Below are positions 31,682-41,900 of a DNA stretch of 55,794 bases, one piece after another. Made by a program: the position numbers and the translations under genes. Source of the stretch: an uncultured Clostridia bacterium (lineage in GTDB: Bacteria; Bacillota; Clostridia; Christensenellales; Borkfalkiaceae); contig CANRLK010000006.1 in NCBI GenBank assembly GCA_947631465.1, positions 1-55,794 of the forward strand, written 5' to 3'. How positions within the stretch are numbered: the stretch's first letter is position 1; every line of letters starts with the position of its first letter. The notes beneath the pieces were generated by a model. It saw only the letters and a list, made by a program, of their open reading frames with translations. It had not been told where the DNA came from and did no database searches.

Positions 31682-34411
31682 TTATTTGAGTCTGACTTTC
31701 CAAATCTTCGAAAGCGGCGAGGTGTAGGGGTTGATCAAGAGATTGCCGTTTTCATCATGCTCCAAAGAGGTCTCGTCGATGACGTTGAGGTTGAGTGCAT
31801 ACATGACCTGTCTCTGATAGATGGGAAGTTCCACCGCAAGATCCAAGACATAGCCCATTGCCGTCTTATAAAGAGCAGTACGCTGCGCACGGTCGTTCAT
31901 GGTACGAGCTTGGTCGATGACATCGGAGAGCTTGTCGAGAATGCCTTTCTCTTCGCCGTAGGTCGCGTCGTCGCCGCTCAAAATCGCCTTATAACCCCAA
32001 GCGAGAACGCTCGTCGCGCTGGAATTCTTGTGATAGACCTGATACATATCGGGGTCAAGCGCCGAGCCCCAAGCTGCCGCCCAGACTTCCAACGAACCCG
32101 TTGCGAGTTTGGTCAGTGCGTTGGTATCTGCCTTGACTTCGATGTCCCAGCCGAGATCGTTCAAGAGCTCTTGCGCTTTCAGGAACACGGCATAGCACGG
32201 GTGTTCGGTCAAGGAAGAACCTGCGATCGTGAAGGTGTGTTTGAGTTTCGCATCGCCCGCAGAGACGCCCGCCGCCTGCATGTACTTCTTGATCAAGTTG
32301 ATACGGTTGTTGTCGTTGGCGTTTCTGCCCTGGCTGTCTTTCGCTTCGCTGACTGCCATCGCATAGTCGTGACCGTTGTTGGTGTTGGGGTGTGCGTTCG
32401 GAACGCCGTCGTAGGGAACGTCGCCCGCCTGAGGATATGCCCAGCTGCAAGCCGACATATTCCAATAGATGTTCATACAGGTATCCTGTTCATAGTAGCC
32501 GAGTGCAAGCTCTTCGTTCATCGCCGCCATGATCGCACGACGGATGTTGATGTCGGGAATGTAGCTTGCATTCACGCCGATGTAACCGTAGCCGAGCTGC
32601 CAAGAGGAGATGGAAGCATACCCTCTGTCCTTGAACCTCTTCTCATTGACGATGTCGCTGTTCTCCTTCGTGAATTGAGGGGAGACCAGGTGCACTTCGT
32701 TGTTTTGAAGGGATGTAAGCGCGTTGGAAGCAGACACGATACGGTACTGCATCTTCTTGATGATCGGCTCGCCGAGCAGGAAATGAGGATTGGACTTATA
32801 ATAGACGATCTGGTTGCTGACGAACTCGGTCCCTTCGGGTTGATCCTCGTTCTCCTTGTTGGTTGCCATGTATGCGCCTGCGCCGAGCGGCACTTTGTTC
32901 TTGCTCTCGCCCCAGGTGTTGCGTCCTTGAATGACGTTGCTCTGGAAGTCGAAATTCGCCCAACGGACGCCGAACTTGTTGTTCTTGATGTCCACTTTCA
33001 GATCTTCCTGCGTGGGATCGGAATAGTAATGGTAAGGTGCGACCGAGAAGCCGAAGTTCCATTCAGCCTTGGGGTCGACGCCGTTGATGACGATCCGAAG
33101 CACGTCGTAGGTGCTGGAATCGGTCGGAACGCCGTTTGCGTCATGATCGCGCGCGACCTTGTAGGTCTTGCCGCCGATCGTGACTTCGGTAGGACCGTTG
33201 TCAACGTGACCGAGGGATTGGATGCCCGAGATGTTCGGGATGACGAGCTGCCCTTCAGGAACTCTCTCGTGGAGGATGACGTCCTTCGCCTTTGCGAGGA
33301 ACTCATTCTGCATCTCGCCGCCCGACGCCCAATACATCAAGACCTCGTGGAATTTCGAGACGGACTTATCGTTGTAGACGTAATCAATCGCGCTGTCTCT
33401 GTCGTGCACGTTGGACGTGCTGTAACTGAGCTCGACTCTGTCGATCTTGTTTCTGTCCACCTTCTGACCCTGTTCCTGATGGAAGTCGATGGTGACATAA
33501 CCTTCGGTGTACATGAAGGAGACGATCTCGTCGAACCCGCCGCTGTACTCGATCGAACCTCTCTCATAGACCTTTGCGGTCGGATAAGGGGTCTTGGGGT
33601 CGGTGTAGGAGTCTTTCGAACCGTTGTAGTCCCTGCCAAGCTCTTCCTTGAACTTTTCGAGGGTATCCTGGTAGTCCTTTTTGAGCTGCGCTCTTGCATC
33701 GTCGTCGGAGATGTTGCCGTTCACCGCGATAGCGCTCTTGTAGCCTTCGCTCGGCTTGTGCGCTGCGATCGCCTGCAACATTTTTTCCTCGGAAGCGTCG
33801 TACACGCCGTCGGTCTGCGTTCTGCCCGTCGTCGTGAAGAGGGTCGCAAGCTCGTTGGCACGGTTGACGGCTCTTGCGGTCGCCGCAGAGTTGAGGGTCG
33901 CATCCGCTGCGCCGCTGTCGCCCGATTCCGCTCTCTGGTTTCTGTATTCCTGCAAGCCGACGATGTCGGTCGAATACATGGTCGAAGAGCCCGAGAATGC
34001 AGGGTCGAGATAGACATAGATGTTGAAGAGCACGTCGTTCATCGTGAGCGGCACGCCGTCCGAGAACACGATGTTGTTTTTGATGATGAAGTCATACGTC
34101 GTTTTCTTGTCGGCGTCGGTCGTACCTGATTCGACCTTCTGCCAATCGAGCGCGACGCAAGGTTCATCCTCGCCGACCGCCATGTTGCCTCTCTCGTCGG
34201 TCGTGAACATACCGATCTGCGTCTCCCCGACGACGCCCATATCCGAACCTGCCGTCGAATAGAACGGGTTGTAGAGTTCGTTGAGTTCATCGGTCATGAG
34301 GATAAGCGCGTCGTTTTCTTTCGAGCAGCCCGCAAAGATCCCGCATACGCCCATGCTCATCGCTGCGCCCATCGTGAGCGCGGTTACCCTGAGTAACTTG
34401 TTACGTTTCAT
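31682..34411 (-). CDS. oppA: oligopeptide-binding lipoprotein OppA, extra-long
   Basis: A 909-residue SBP_bac_5 protein anchored by a lipobox (IFAGC, Cys29) after a basic signal peptide; GGAGG precedes the ATG. The N-lobe start (ELYNPFYSTAGSD, YDFIIKNNIVFSDGVPLT) and the C-terminal half (GAGAYMATNK, YIGVNASYIPDINIRRAIMAAMN, WAAAWGSALDPD) match the family. Between them (about residues 150-460) lie some 300 residues not typical of OppA, partly Ala/Asp/Glu-rich helical. Usual OppA length is 540-600. It captures peptides outside the membrane for OppBCDF, probably products of the upstream protease. Confidence 0.92.
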   Translation of the reverse strand: MKRNKLLRVTALTMGAAMSMGVCGIFAGCSKENDALILMTDELNELYNPFYSTAGSDMGVVGETQIGMFTTDERGNMAVGEDEPCVALDWQKVESGTTDADKKTTYDFIIKNNIVFSDGVPLTMNDVLFNIYVYLDPAFSGSSTMYSTDIVGLQEYRNQRAESGDSGAADATLNSAATARAVNRANELATLFTTTGRTQTDGVYDASEEKMLQAIAAHKPSEGYKSAIAVNGNISDDDARAQLKKDYQDTLEKFKEELGRDYNGSKDSYTDPKTPYPTAKVYERGSIEYSGGFDEIVSFMYTEGYVTIDFHQEQGQKVDRNKIDRVELSYSTSNVHDRDSAIDYVYNDKSVSKFHEVLMYWASGGEMQNEFLAKAKDVILHERVPEGQLVIPNISGIQSLGHVDNGPTEVTIGGKTYKVARDHDANGVPTDSSTYDVLRIVINGVDPKAEWNFGFSVAPYHYYSDPTQEDLKVDIKNNKFGVRWANFDFQSNVIQGRNTWGESKNKVPLGAGAYMATNKENEDQPEGTEFVSNQIVYYKSNPHFLLGEPIIKKMQYRIVSASNALTSLQNNEVHLVSPQFTKENSDIVNEKRFKDRGYASISSWQLGYGYIGVNASYIPDINIRRAIMAAMNEELALGYYEQDTCMNIYWNMSACSWAYPQAGDVPYDGVPNAHPNTNNGHDYAMAVSEAKDSQGRNANDNNRINLIKKYMQAAGVSAGDAKLKHTFTIAGSSLTEHPCYAVFLKAQELLNDLGWDIEVKADTNALTKLATGSLEVWAAAWGSALDPDMYQVYHKNSSATSVLAWGYKAILSGDDATYGEEKGILDKLSDVIDQARTMNDRAQRTALYKTAMGYVLDLAVELPIYQRQVMYALNLNVIDETSLEHDENGNLLINPYTSPLSKIWKVRLK

Positions 34412-34468
34412 GGTGATTCCTCCGTTTTTATTATTTTTTTCGGTCGCTTGCGCTCCCGCTTACTCCGA

Positions 34469-35923
34469 TCAGTTGATATGGACCGTGACCCCGTCCTCAT
34501 CGAGCGTGGGAACGATGTCGCCGACTCCTTCGAGCTCGATCTTGTATTCGATCTTGCTCTCCGCTACGCCGTTGCCCGAAAGGATACCGACGTGATAGTG
34601 ATATTCCGTCTGTTTGCAGAACGGCGGGTATGCCGTCGTTTCGCAGCCGATCTTGAACGTGCCCGTGACGCGCACATTCTTGAACGTTGCTTCCTCGCTG
34701 ACTTCGCCCGCAAACGCCCCGAACAGCGCAGTGCCGCGGATCGAGCCCTTCTGCAAGGAGAAGGTGAGGTTTTCAAAGGTGATGTCCTCGAAGAGCGCGC
34801 CCTCCAAGATGCGTCCGAACAAGCCGCCGACTTCGTCGTTCGTGCCCGCGTTCACCGCCGAGATGTTGGAAAGCGTGTGCCCGTTGCCGTGGATCTCGCC
34901 CTGGAAAGAGCCGCTATAACTCCAACGCGTTTCCGAGAAATCGAGGTCCTCGTAGATCTCGTAGCAGCCCGACATTACCATGTTCCCCGTCAGATCTTCG
35001 GGTCTGTAAACATGGAACCATTCGCCGTCGAGATATTCCGCGTAGTACTCTTTGAGCCCGTTCTCGCACTTTCCGTCCACGATTTTTCCCTCGTGCGTGA
35101 AAGTCTCGACCTTTTTCTTCTTGTCAGCGTCCTCATAGAGCGCAGAGAACGTTTTTCCCGTCAACGAAAGGAACGTGTTCGGATAGATCATCTTCACGTT
35201 CTGATCCTCTTCGCTCCCCCAATTCGGCACGGAGAACTCCGCCTTCGCCGCGTCAAGGGTGGGATCGAACTCGATGGTGATATCCCCGCTTTCGCTGGGC
35301 GTGTTCCAATGGATCAAATACTCATAGTTCGTGAACCAACCCGCATACAGGAGAAGCGTATCGTTCTCGCCGTCTCCGTCGCTGTCCACGTTGAAGTCGC
35401 TCTTTGTGAGCTTCTTCGAGAAGTCCCATTCGTCGCTGTAAATGTGTCCCGGACCTTTGCCGTTTTCGGAGATGAACTCGGTCACGGGGTTTCCGAGATC
35501 GTCCAAAACGGGCTGTTCGTTGCCGTTTTCGTCCTCCTCAGTGACGGGCACTTCTTCGCAGACCGCGCCGAAGTCGTCGACGGGTTTTCCCTCCGCGTTT
35601 TTGCGCTCCTCGCTCTTTTTGTACCAGCCCGAGAGGAAATGCCCCGTCCAAGAACAGGTGGTAAAGTCGTTGCCGAGCGCGATGGTGTCGTCGGGCGCAT
35701 AGATCTTGTGCCCTTTTTCGACGTCGCTCTCCTGCATGAAGAACTTGACCTGCGTATTGGAGTTACTTGCAAGCATCCCGCCGTTTGAATCGAAGATGAC
35801 AGTGTAGACATAGCCCTCTTCTCGGTACTGTTTGTACGGATCTTCGGTACTGCATGCGCCGAGGACCAAAGTCCCCGCGCATGCAGCTGCAAGTGCCATG
35901 ATTACTTTCGTTCTCTTCTTCAT
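34469..35923 (-). CDS. surface lipoprotein with Listeria-Bacteroides repeat and GLUG-like region
   Basis: A 484-residue exported protein. The signal peptide ends in a lipobox-like LGAC (Cys24). Residues about 38-105 (YTVIFDSNGGML, FLSGWYKKSEE) resemble an InlB-type beta-grasp repeat, and a second such piece (TLLLYAGWFTNYEYLIHW) lies near 195. The C-terminal part (IYEDLDFS, FQGEIHGNGHTLSNISA, GGLFGRILEGALFEDI) is a GLUG-like beta-helix found in surface proteins. The ATG at 35923 follows the protease stop within two bases. A role in holding the protease or its substrate near OppA is a guess. Confidence 0.75.
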   Translation of the reverse strand: MKKRTKVIMALAAACAGTLVLGACSTEDPYKQYREEGYVYTVIFDSNGGMLASNSNTQVKFFMQESDVEKGHKIYAPDDTIALGNDFTTCSWTGHFLSGWYKKSEERKNAEGKPVDDFGAVCEEVPVTEEDENGNEQPVLDDLGNPVTEFISENGKGPGHIYSDEWDFSKKLTKSDFNVDSDGDGENDTLLLYAGWFTNYEYLIHWNTPSESGDITIEFDPTLDAAKAEFSVPNWGSEEDQNVKMIYPNTFLSLTGKTFSALYEDADKKKKVETFTHEGKIVDGKCENGLKEYYAEYLDGEWFHVYRPEDLTGNMVMSGCYEIYEDLDFSETRWSYSGSFQGEIHGNGHTLSNISAVNAGTNDEVGGLFGRILEGALFEDITFENLTFSLQKGSIRGTALFGAFAGEVSEEATFKNVRVTGTFKIGCETTAYPPFCKQTEYHYHVGILSGNGVAESKIEYKIELEGVGDIVPTLDEDGVTVHIN

Positions 35924-35925
35924 AA

Positions 35926-38900
35926 TCACTCGTTGTCCGATTTATTCTCGGATTTCTCCTCTTGCGATTTTTCGGTGTTTTCATTGCTCTTGTCCGCCGA
36001 AGCATCATCCTCTTCGCTCTTCTTTCTGCCTGCGATGAGATAGGCGACGAACGCGCCGATCGCGATGCCTGCGACTGCAACAAGCAAATACCAAAGCCAA
36101 GTAAGATCGGTCTTGCCCTCTTCTTCGGTGTTCGAATCGGTGGGCGTTGCGGGCTTGTAGGTGTCCACGATGCTCTTTGCATTGAGCAGGATCTCCGCAT
36201 AGCCGTCTGCCTGCAAGATCGTCTTATCGCTGTCGAGCAGTGCATCATACATGTTGTAGATCTCCGTGACGCGGTCGTAATCGTCCGCCGTGAGATCCAT
36301 TGCCGAAGGAAGGGTCTTGATGAGCCCGAGCACGATCGCGCCCTGGTCGGTCAGCGTATCCGCACCGAGGACGGAGCTGTCGAAGTAGCACATATAGTTG
36401 AAGCTCTCGTAGCCCGTGCCGTTCTTCGGACGGACCATGACAAGCGTGTGCGTCTTATGTGCCTCATTCGTGATGTCATACACGAAGTTCGCGCCGTAAA
36501 GAACGGTCGTCGCGCTGTAACCCCACATCTTGAACGGGACAAATTTCTTACCCGTGTTGAAGGTCGTGCCGTCACGGAATCCGACGTCAACATCGCCGAC
36601 GGAATCCTGGACATAGATGTTCAAGCCCTTTTCGTCGATGGCGTTGTCATAGCGGTAGTCGTAAGCTTCTTCAAGGCGAGGTGCGTTGAGGCTTCTGAAA
36701 TTGACCGCCGTAAGCGAGGTGCATCCGTAGAATGCCTTGTCGCCGATCGCACGGACCGCACGCGGAATGGTGACGATGGAGACCTTCGCGTTCAGGAACG
36801 CCTGCGCGCCGACGCGGACGGTATCCTCTTCGATCGTAAATTCCTTATCCGCCTTGCCCATCGGGTAGGTGATGATTTCAAGCCCGTTGGTCTTGGTACG
36901 GTAGAGCACGCCGTTCACAACTTTGACGATGCCGCCCGCAAGATCGAACGTCTTGGTCTTGCCGTCGTTCCCTCTCGTAAATTCGGGAATGTCGCAGTCC
37001 GCAAACGGGTTCTCGCCAAGGTCGGTGAGCTCTTCGGAGAGCGTAACGCTCTTAACCTTCGAGGTCGCGAATGCGAAGTCGCCGAGACGCTTTGCGGAAG
37101 AGATGTTCGCTTCCGTCAACGCCGTGCCGTAGAATGCGCGTGCGCCGATCGCCGCCACCTTGTCAAGTCCGCTTGCCGTTGCAAGTTTCGTGTTGCTGTC
37201 AAATGCGCCGTCGTCGATCTCGACCCCTTCCTTGAAGGAGACGCTCGTAAGCGCAGAGCCGCTGAACGCATCCTTTCCGATCACGGAAAGTCCGCTAAGA
37301 TTAACACTGTTGAGTTTCGGGCAGTTTGCGAAAGTCTCGTCGGGAAGGTTTTCAAGCCCGCCGAGGGTGACCGTCGTCACAGCCGCGTTGTCGCGGAATG
37401 CGCCGACGCCAAGAGTCTCGACCGCAGAGATATTGATATTCTCAATAGGCGCTGCCGTATAGATCTCGCTGATGATGATGGTCTCGCCGCCCGAGAAGAG
37501 CAGGTACTCGGTCATAGAGCCCGCGAACGCATAGTCGCCGATCGCCTTCGCCTTGGAAAGATCGATGGTTTTGAGGTTCTTGCATCCGAAGAACGCATAG
37601 TTGCCGATCGTCGCGCCTTCGCCGAGCGTTACGCTGGTAAGCGAGCCGCCCGTGTATTTTTCGCTCTTTGTCTGCTCGTTGCCGTTCGTCGTTACCGTAT
37701 AGGAATAGTTATAATCGCCCGAGCCTGCACTGTAGAAGGCGTAGTCGCCGATCACCGCGTTCTTACCGATCGAAAGCGAGTTGATCGCGGAAAGTGCGGG
37801 AATGACGGTCGTGTTGACGTTCTGGCTGTTGTAGCTCGTGCTCTTGCCCGAATAGAAATACTCCGCAAGTTTGCCGCCGTGACCGATCTTCTCCATATAT
37901 TCGCCCGAAGCGATACCCGAGAATGCGCGCTCGCCGATCGTAACGTCGTCGCCGATCGTGACGGTCTTCAAGTTGTAGCTGCCGTAGAACGCATAGTCGC
38001 CGATCGTGGCATTGTTTTCGATCTTCACAGTGCTCATCGACTTATTGTCCGCGAACGCGTAGTTGCCGATCGCGATTTCCGCAGGGATCGTTACGTTGGT
38101 GAGCCCCGTTGACGCAAAGGCGTATTCGCCGATGAAGGTGTCGCTTCCGCCCTGCAAGGTGGGAAGGGTCGAGAGCGCCGTATCGCCATAGAAGGCATGA
38201 GAGCCGACATAGGTCAACGTGCCGAGTGTAAGGTTTCTGAGGGCCGCGCAGTTTGCAAGTGCATAGTCCTCAACGACCGTAACATTCGAAAGCGTAACGC
38301 TTTTGAGGTTATTGCTTGCCGTGGAGAACGCGCCTGTGCCGATCGTCGTGATATTCCTATCGCTGACGGAGAAGGTTGTCACGGTAGGAGCGACGAGGGC
38401 AAGTTTGCCCGTTGCCTTTTCGATGAGGTAGTTGCCGCCGCTTGCATTTCCCGTTTCGAACACGGTGTTGCCCTCTACAACATTGAAGTTGCTGACAGCC
38501 GTGTGACGGAATGCGTTCTGGCCGATGACCTGGACGTCCTTGCCGATCGTGACGTTTTTGAGGTTGGTGCATTCCTCGAATGCGCCGTCGGGAATGACGT
38601 TTGCATTGATGACAATGCTTTCAAGGCGGTTGCAGTTTTCGAATGCGTTTGCGCCGAGCTTGATGAGATCCGCTTGGAGGTTGAGGGTCGTCATGCTCGT
38701 GTTATTGAGGAATGCGTTCGCCGCGATGGACTGTGCGGACTTGGGAAGATCGACCTGCATCAATCCCGCGTTCTCGAATGCGCCGTCGCCGATACCGATG
38801 ATGGAATCGAACTTGATGTTATTGAGGTTCGTGCAATCCTTGAAGCAATCCGCGTTGATGAATTGAAGGTTGTTCGCGCCGCTGAACGTGATGGTGGTCA

Positions 38901-41900
38901 GGGACGTGCAGCCGCGGAACGCGCCGACTTGGAGTTTGTAGAGCGTGGAGGGAAGAACGACTTCTTTGAGCGCCGTCAGTCCCGCGAACGCATATCTGTC
39001 GATGACTTCGACGCCCTCGGGCACGATAACTTTCGTGATCGTATTTTCGCCGATATACCACTGCTTCATCGAGTAGGGATCTTCGTCGTCGATCACGTCG
39101 CCTTCGGCGGGATCTTTGTCGACATATTCATAGTTCGAGAACGCAAAATCGTAGATCTCGGTCAAACGGAGATCGGCAGGGATCTCGACTTCGCCGCCCA
39201 AGCCGTAGTAATTATAAAGGTAAGGCGTTGCGTTCGTGATATAGGGCTTCTTGACGTTGACATAGATGCTGAGCGCTTCGCCCGTCATTTCAAGCTCGCC
39301 CTGGTCATTTTGCATATACAAGGTGACGCTGATCGAAGCCGACATGTCGGTATTGAGCCCCTTGCCGTCCGCATCGACGTTCTTCGCCGTGATCGTACCG
39401 TCCTCCTTAACCTCTACGACGCTGTCATTACTGCTCGAATACTTGACAACGTATCTCGAAGCATCCTGGTAGCCGTCGATGAGCGGATCGACCGTGATGG
39501 ACTCGGACGGGAACATGCTGAACGCAAAGCTCTTGCCGCTGCCGAGCGTGACATATTGAGGATCGCCGTTTTCCTTCGTCGCCTTATCGACACGAAGGTC
39601 GCGGTCGTCGCTGTTCATACGGTAGTACACCTTGTTGACGGTGTATCCGCGCAAAGAGAAGTTCTCCGCATACGGCTTATCATACCGCGTGTATCCAGGC
39701 TCTCCTTCCGCAAGGACGGTAACGTCAAGATATTGTTTTACGTTTTCATCGGCAGCGCTCTGCGCCGTGACGGTCGCAGTGCCAGGTCCGATGCCGAGGA
39801 GCTGTCCGTTGACGACTTTGACGACGCTCTCATTGCTGGAAGTATAGATGAGGGTCTCGTACCAAGCCTCGTCCTCGGAGGGTTCGATCCTCGGGATCAA
39901 ACGATAGAGTTCGTTCGGGCTGATCGTAACGCCCTTGTTCCCGTTTTCATCGGGGGTCATTTCGTCAAAGACGATCTCTTTGATGTTATCGGGAAGGCGG
40001 AACTCATAGCTTGCGTTGTTGAGGGCATAGTCCATGGTTTGGATCATGAAGCTTCTGCCGTCGTGGGATTGTCTGATCTCGTCGAGGTGGTCGGTAAGGT
40101 CGACCTTGATGACGCTCGTCGAGTTGCGCTGGCTGATGACAGGGGTGATATAGTAATCGAACGTATTCATATTATAGAGATACGAATCGGGATCGGTCCT
40201 GTCATAGTCGGTGTTTCTTTCCATCGTACCTGCGATATAGCCCATCGTGTAATGGTTATCGTAGATACTGATATTTGCGAACAATCTGTTCGTTCTCGTT
40301 GTTCTGTCGTACTCGTAGGTGTACTCGACGCCCGTCGCGATGGGCGATTCGAAGTCCGCATAGAACGGGAACTCGAAGGTATTTCTGAGGTTGGTCTGCA
40401 AACCGCCGTAGTTGGGATCGCCGGGCGTGCCGTAGTCGAGATAAGCGGTGAACAGAACGTTATATTTGCTGTTGTTTTTGAGGTCGAAGTCCCGCATGAG
40501 GAAATCGACGTCCACGGAGATCGGGATATGCCCGCCGCCCGAGTAGATGGACTTGATCTTGTTCCAACTCTCGGTCTGCCAAATGACTTCGCCCGTCGCG
40601 TCGTCCGTGATGACGACCGTCGTATACTTCGCCGCGCGGAGGAAGCCTGCGGCGATCGAGTCGATGCCGTTGACCCCGCCGTATTCGCCGTCCTGGTTGG
40701 TGAGGGCGATCTTGTCTCTATCTGCGGGAACAAGGAGGGTGGAGTTGGGATCGGACGTATACGGGATACCGCCGAGATAGGTGATATAATCGCCGTACAA
40801 TTTACCGACTGCACGGGTCGCCGCCGTATCGGGCAACACCTTATCGTCGTCGGGGATGGAGTTATTGATCTCCGTCGGGTTGGTCTCGAACCAATCGAGG
40901 TCGAGGATGGGCGCCTGCGTCCAATCGCCGTAGAAGCTGAGATAGGGAACGTTGAGGTTGACCGAAGTCCCGTCCGTGCCCGTAAGACGGACATAGCCTT
41001 CGACATAAATGCCGTTCGCAAAGATGACATTGCCCGAATTGCTCTTTTGCGTGAGATATGCAATGTCCTCTTCGCCGAGCCGCATCTCGAATTCGACTTC
41101 CGCCGTCTGGTGCGCCTGGACCGTGATCTTGTTGCCGCTCTGCGAGCCGTTCGAAATGCTCTTGACGGTCGTCGTGATGTCGGAGAGCTCATAGCCCTTC
41201 TCGTCGACAGTGATGTCGCCGCGGACCGTGAACATTTCCGCAAGACCTTCCGTCATCGCAAACGCGTCGACGTTGTAGTTGACCGCGGAATCGGAGATGT
41301 TGACGACCTGGAACTTCATGTTGTAAACGCCCGTCTTTTGAGGGTCGTCACCGAGTTCGAGCTTCGCCTTATCCAAAATTTCCGTGGGATTGTAACGGTC
41401 ATAAGTGCGGATATACGCGGGCGTAGACGTCGCCTTGTCGAGGTTCGCAAGCCCCGCGCCCTGCCGTCTGACCGCAAACGGCAAGCTGTTCGTGTTGTAA
41501 GCAATATCTGCGGTGGACATCATGAGCTGGTTGGTCATCGCAGTCACTTCTTGGGCAGTATAGTTCGGGAACTTCTCCTTCACATATTGACGGACAAGGA
41601 GGGTAAGTCCCGCTTGGTTGGGCGATGCCATGGACGTGCCGCTGTAACGGTCGTACCTGCCGCCTGGAATGCACGAAAGGATGTCGCCGCCGTGCGCCGT
41701 GATCTCGGGCTTGATGCCGAGGTCGGGAGTAGGCCCCCACGAGGAGAAGGTCGACATGAACGGACCTGCCTTCTGCGAACGGCTGATCTTGATGATGCGC
41801 TCGCCGTCGCCCGCATCGAGAAGCGGCTGCGCGTCGTCACGGCTGATCGAGCACGCGGGGAACACGACCGTACCGATGGTCATCTGGATCTCGCCCGATA

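Noticed and set aside
31757..34129. Plus-strand open frame of 790 codons, and similar long frames opposite oppD, oppC and dnaB
   Set aside because: All are antisense shadows of clear genes without start signals or recognisable protein features.
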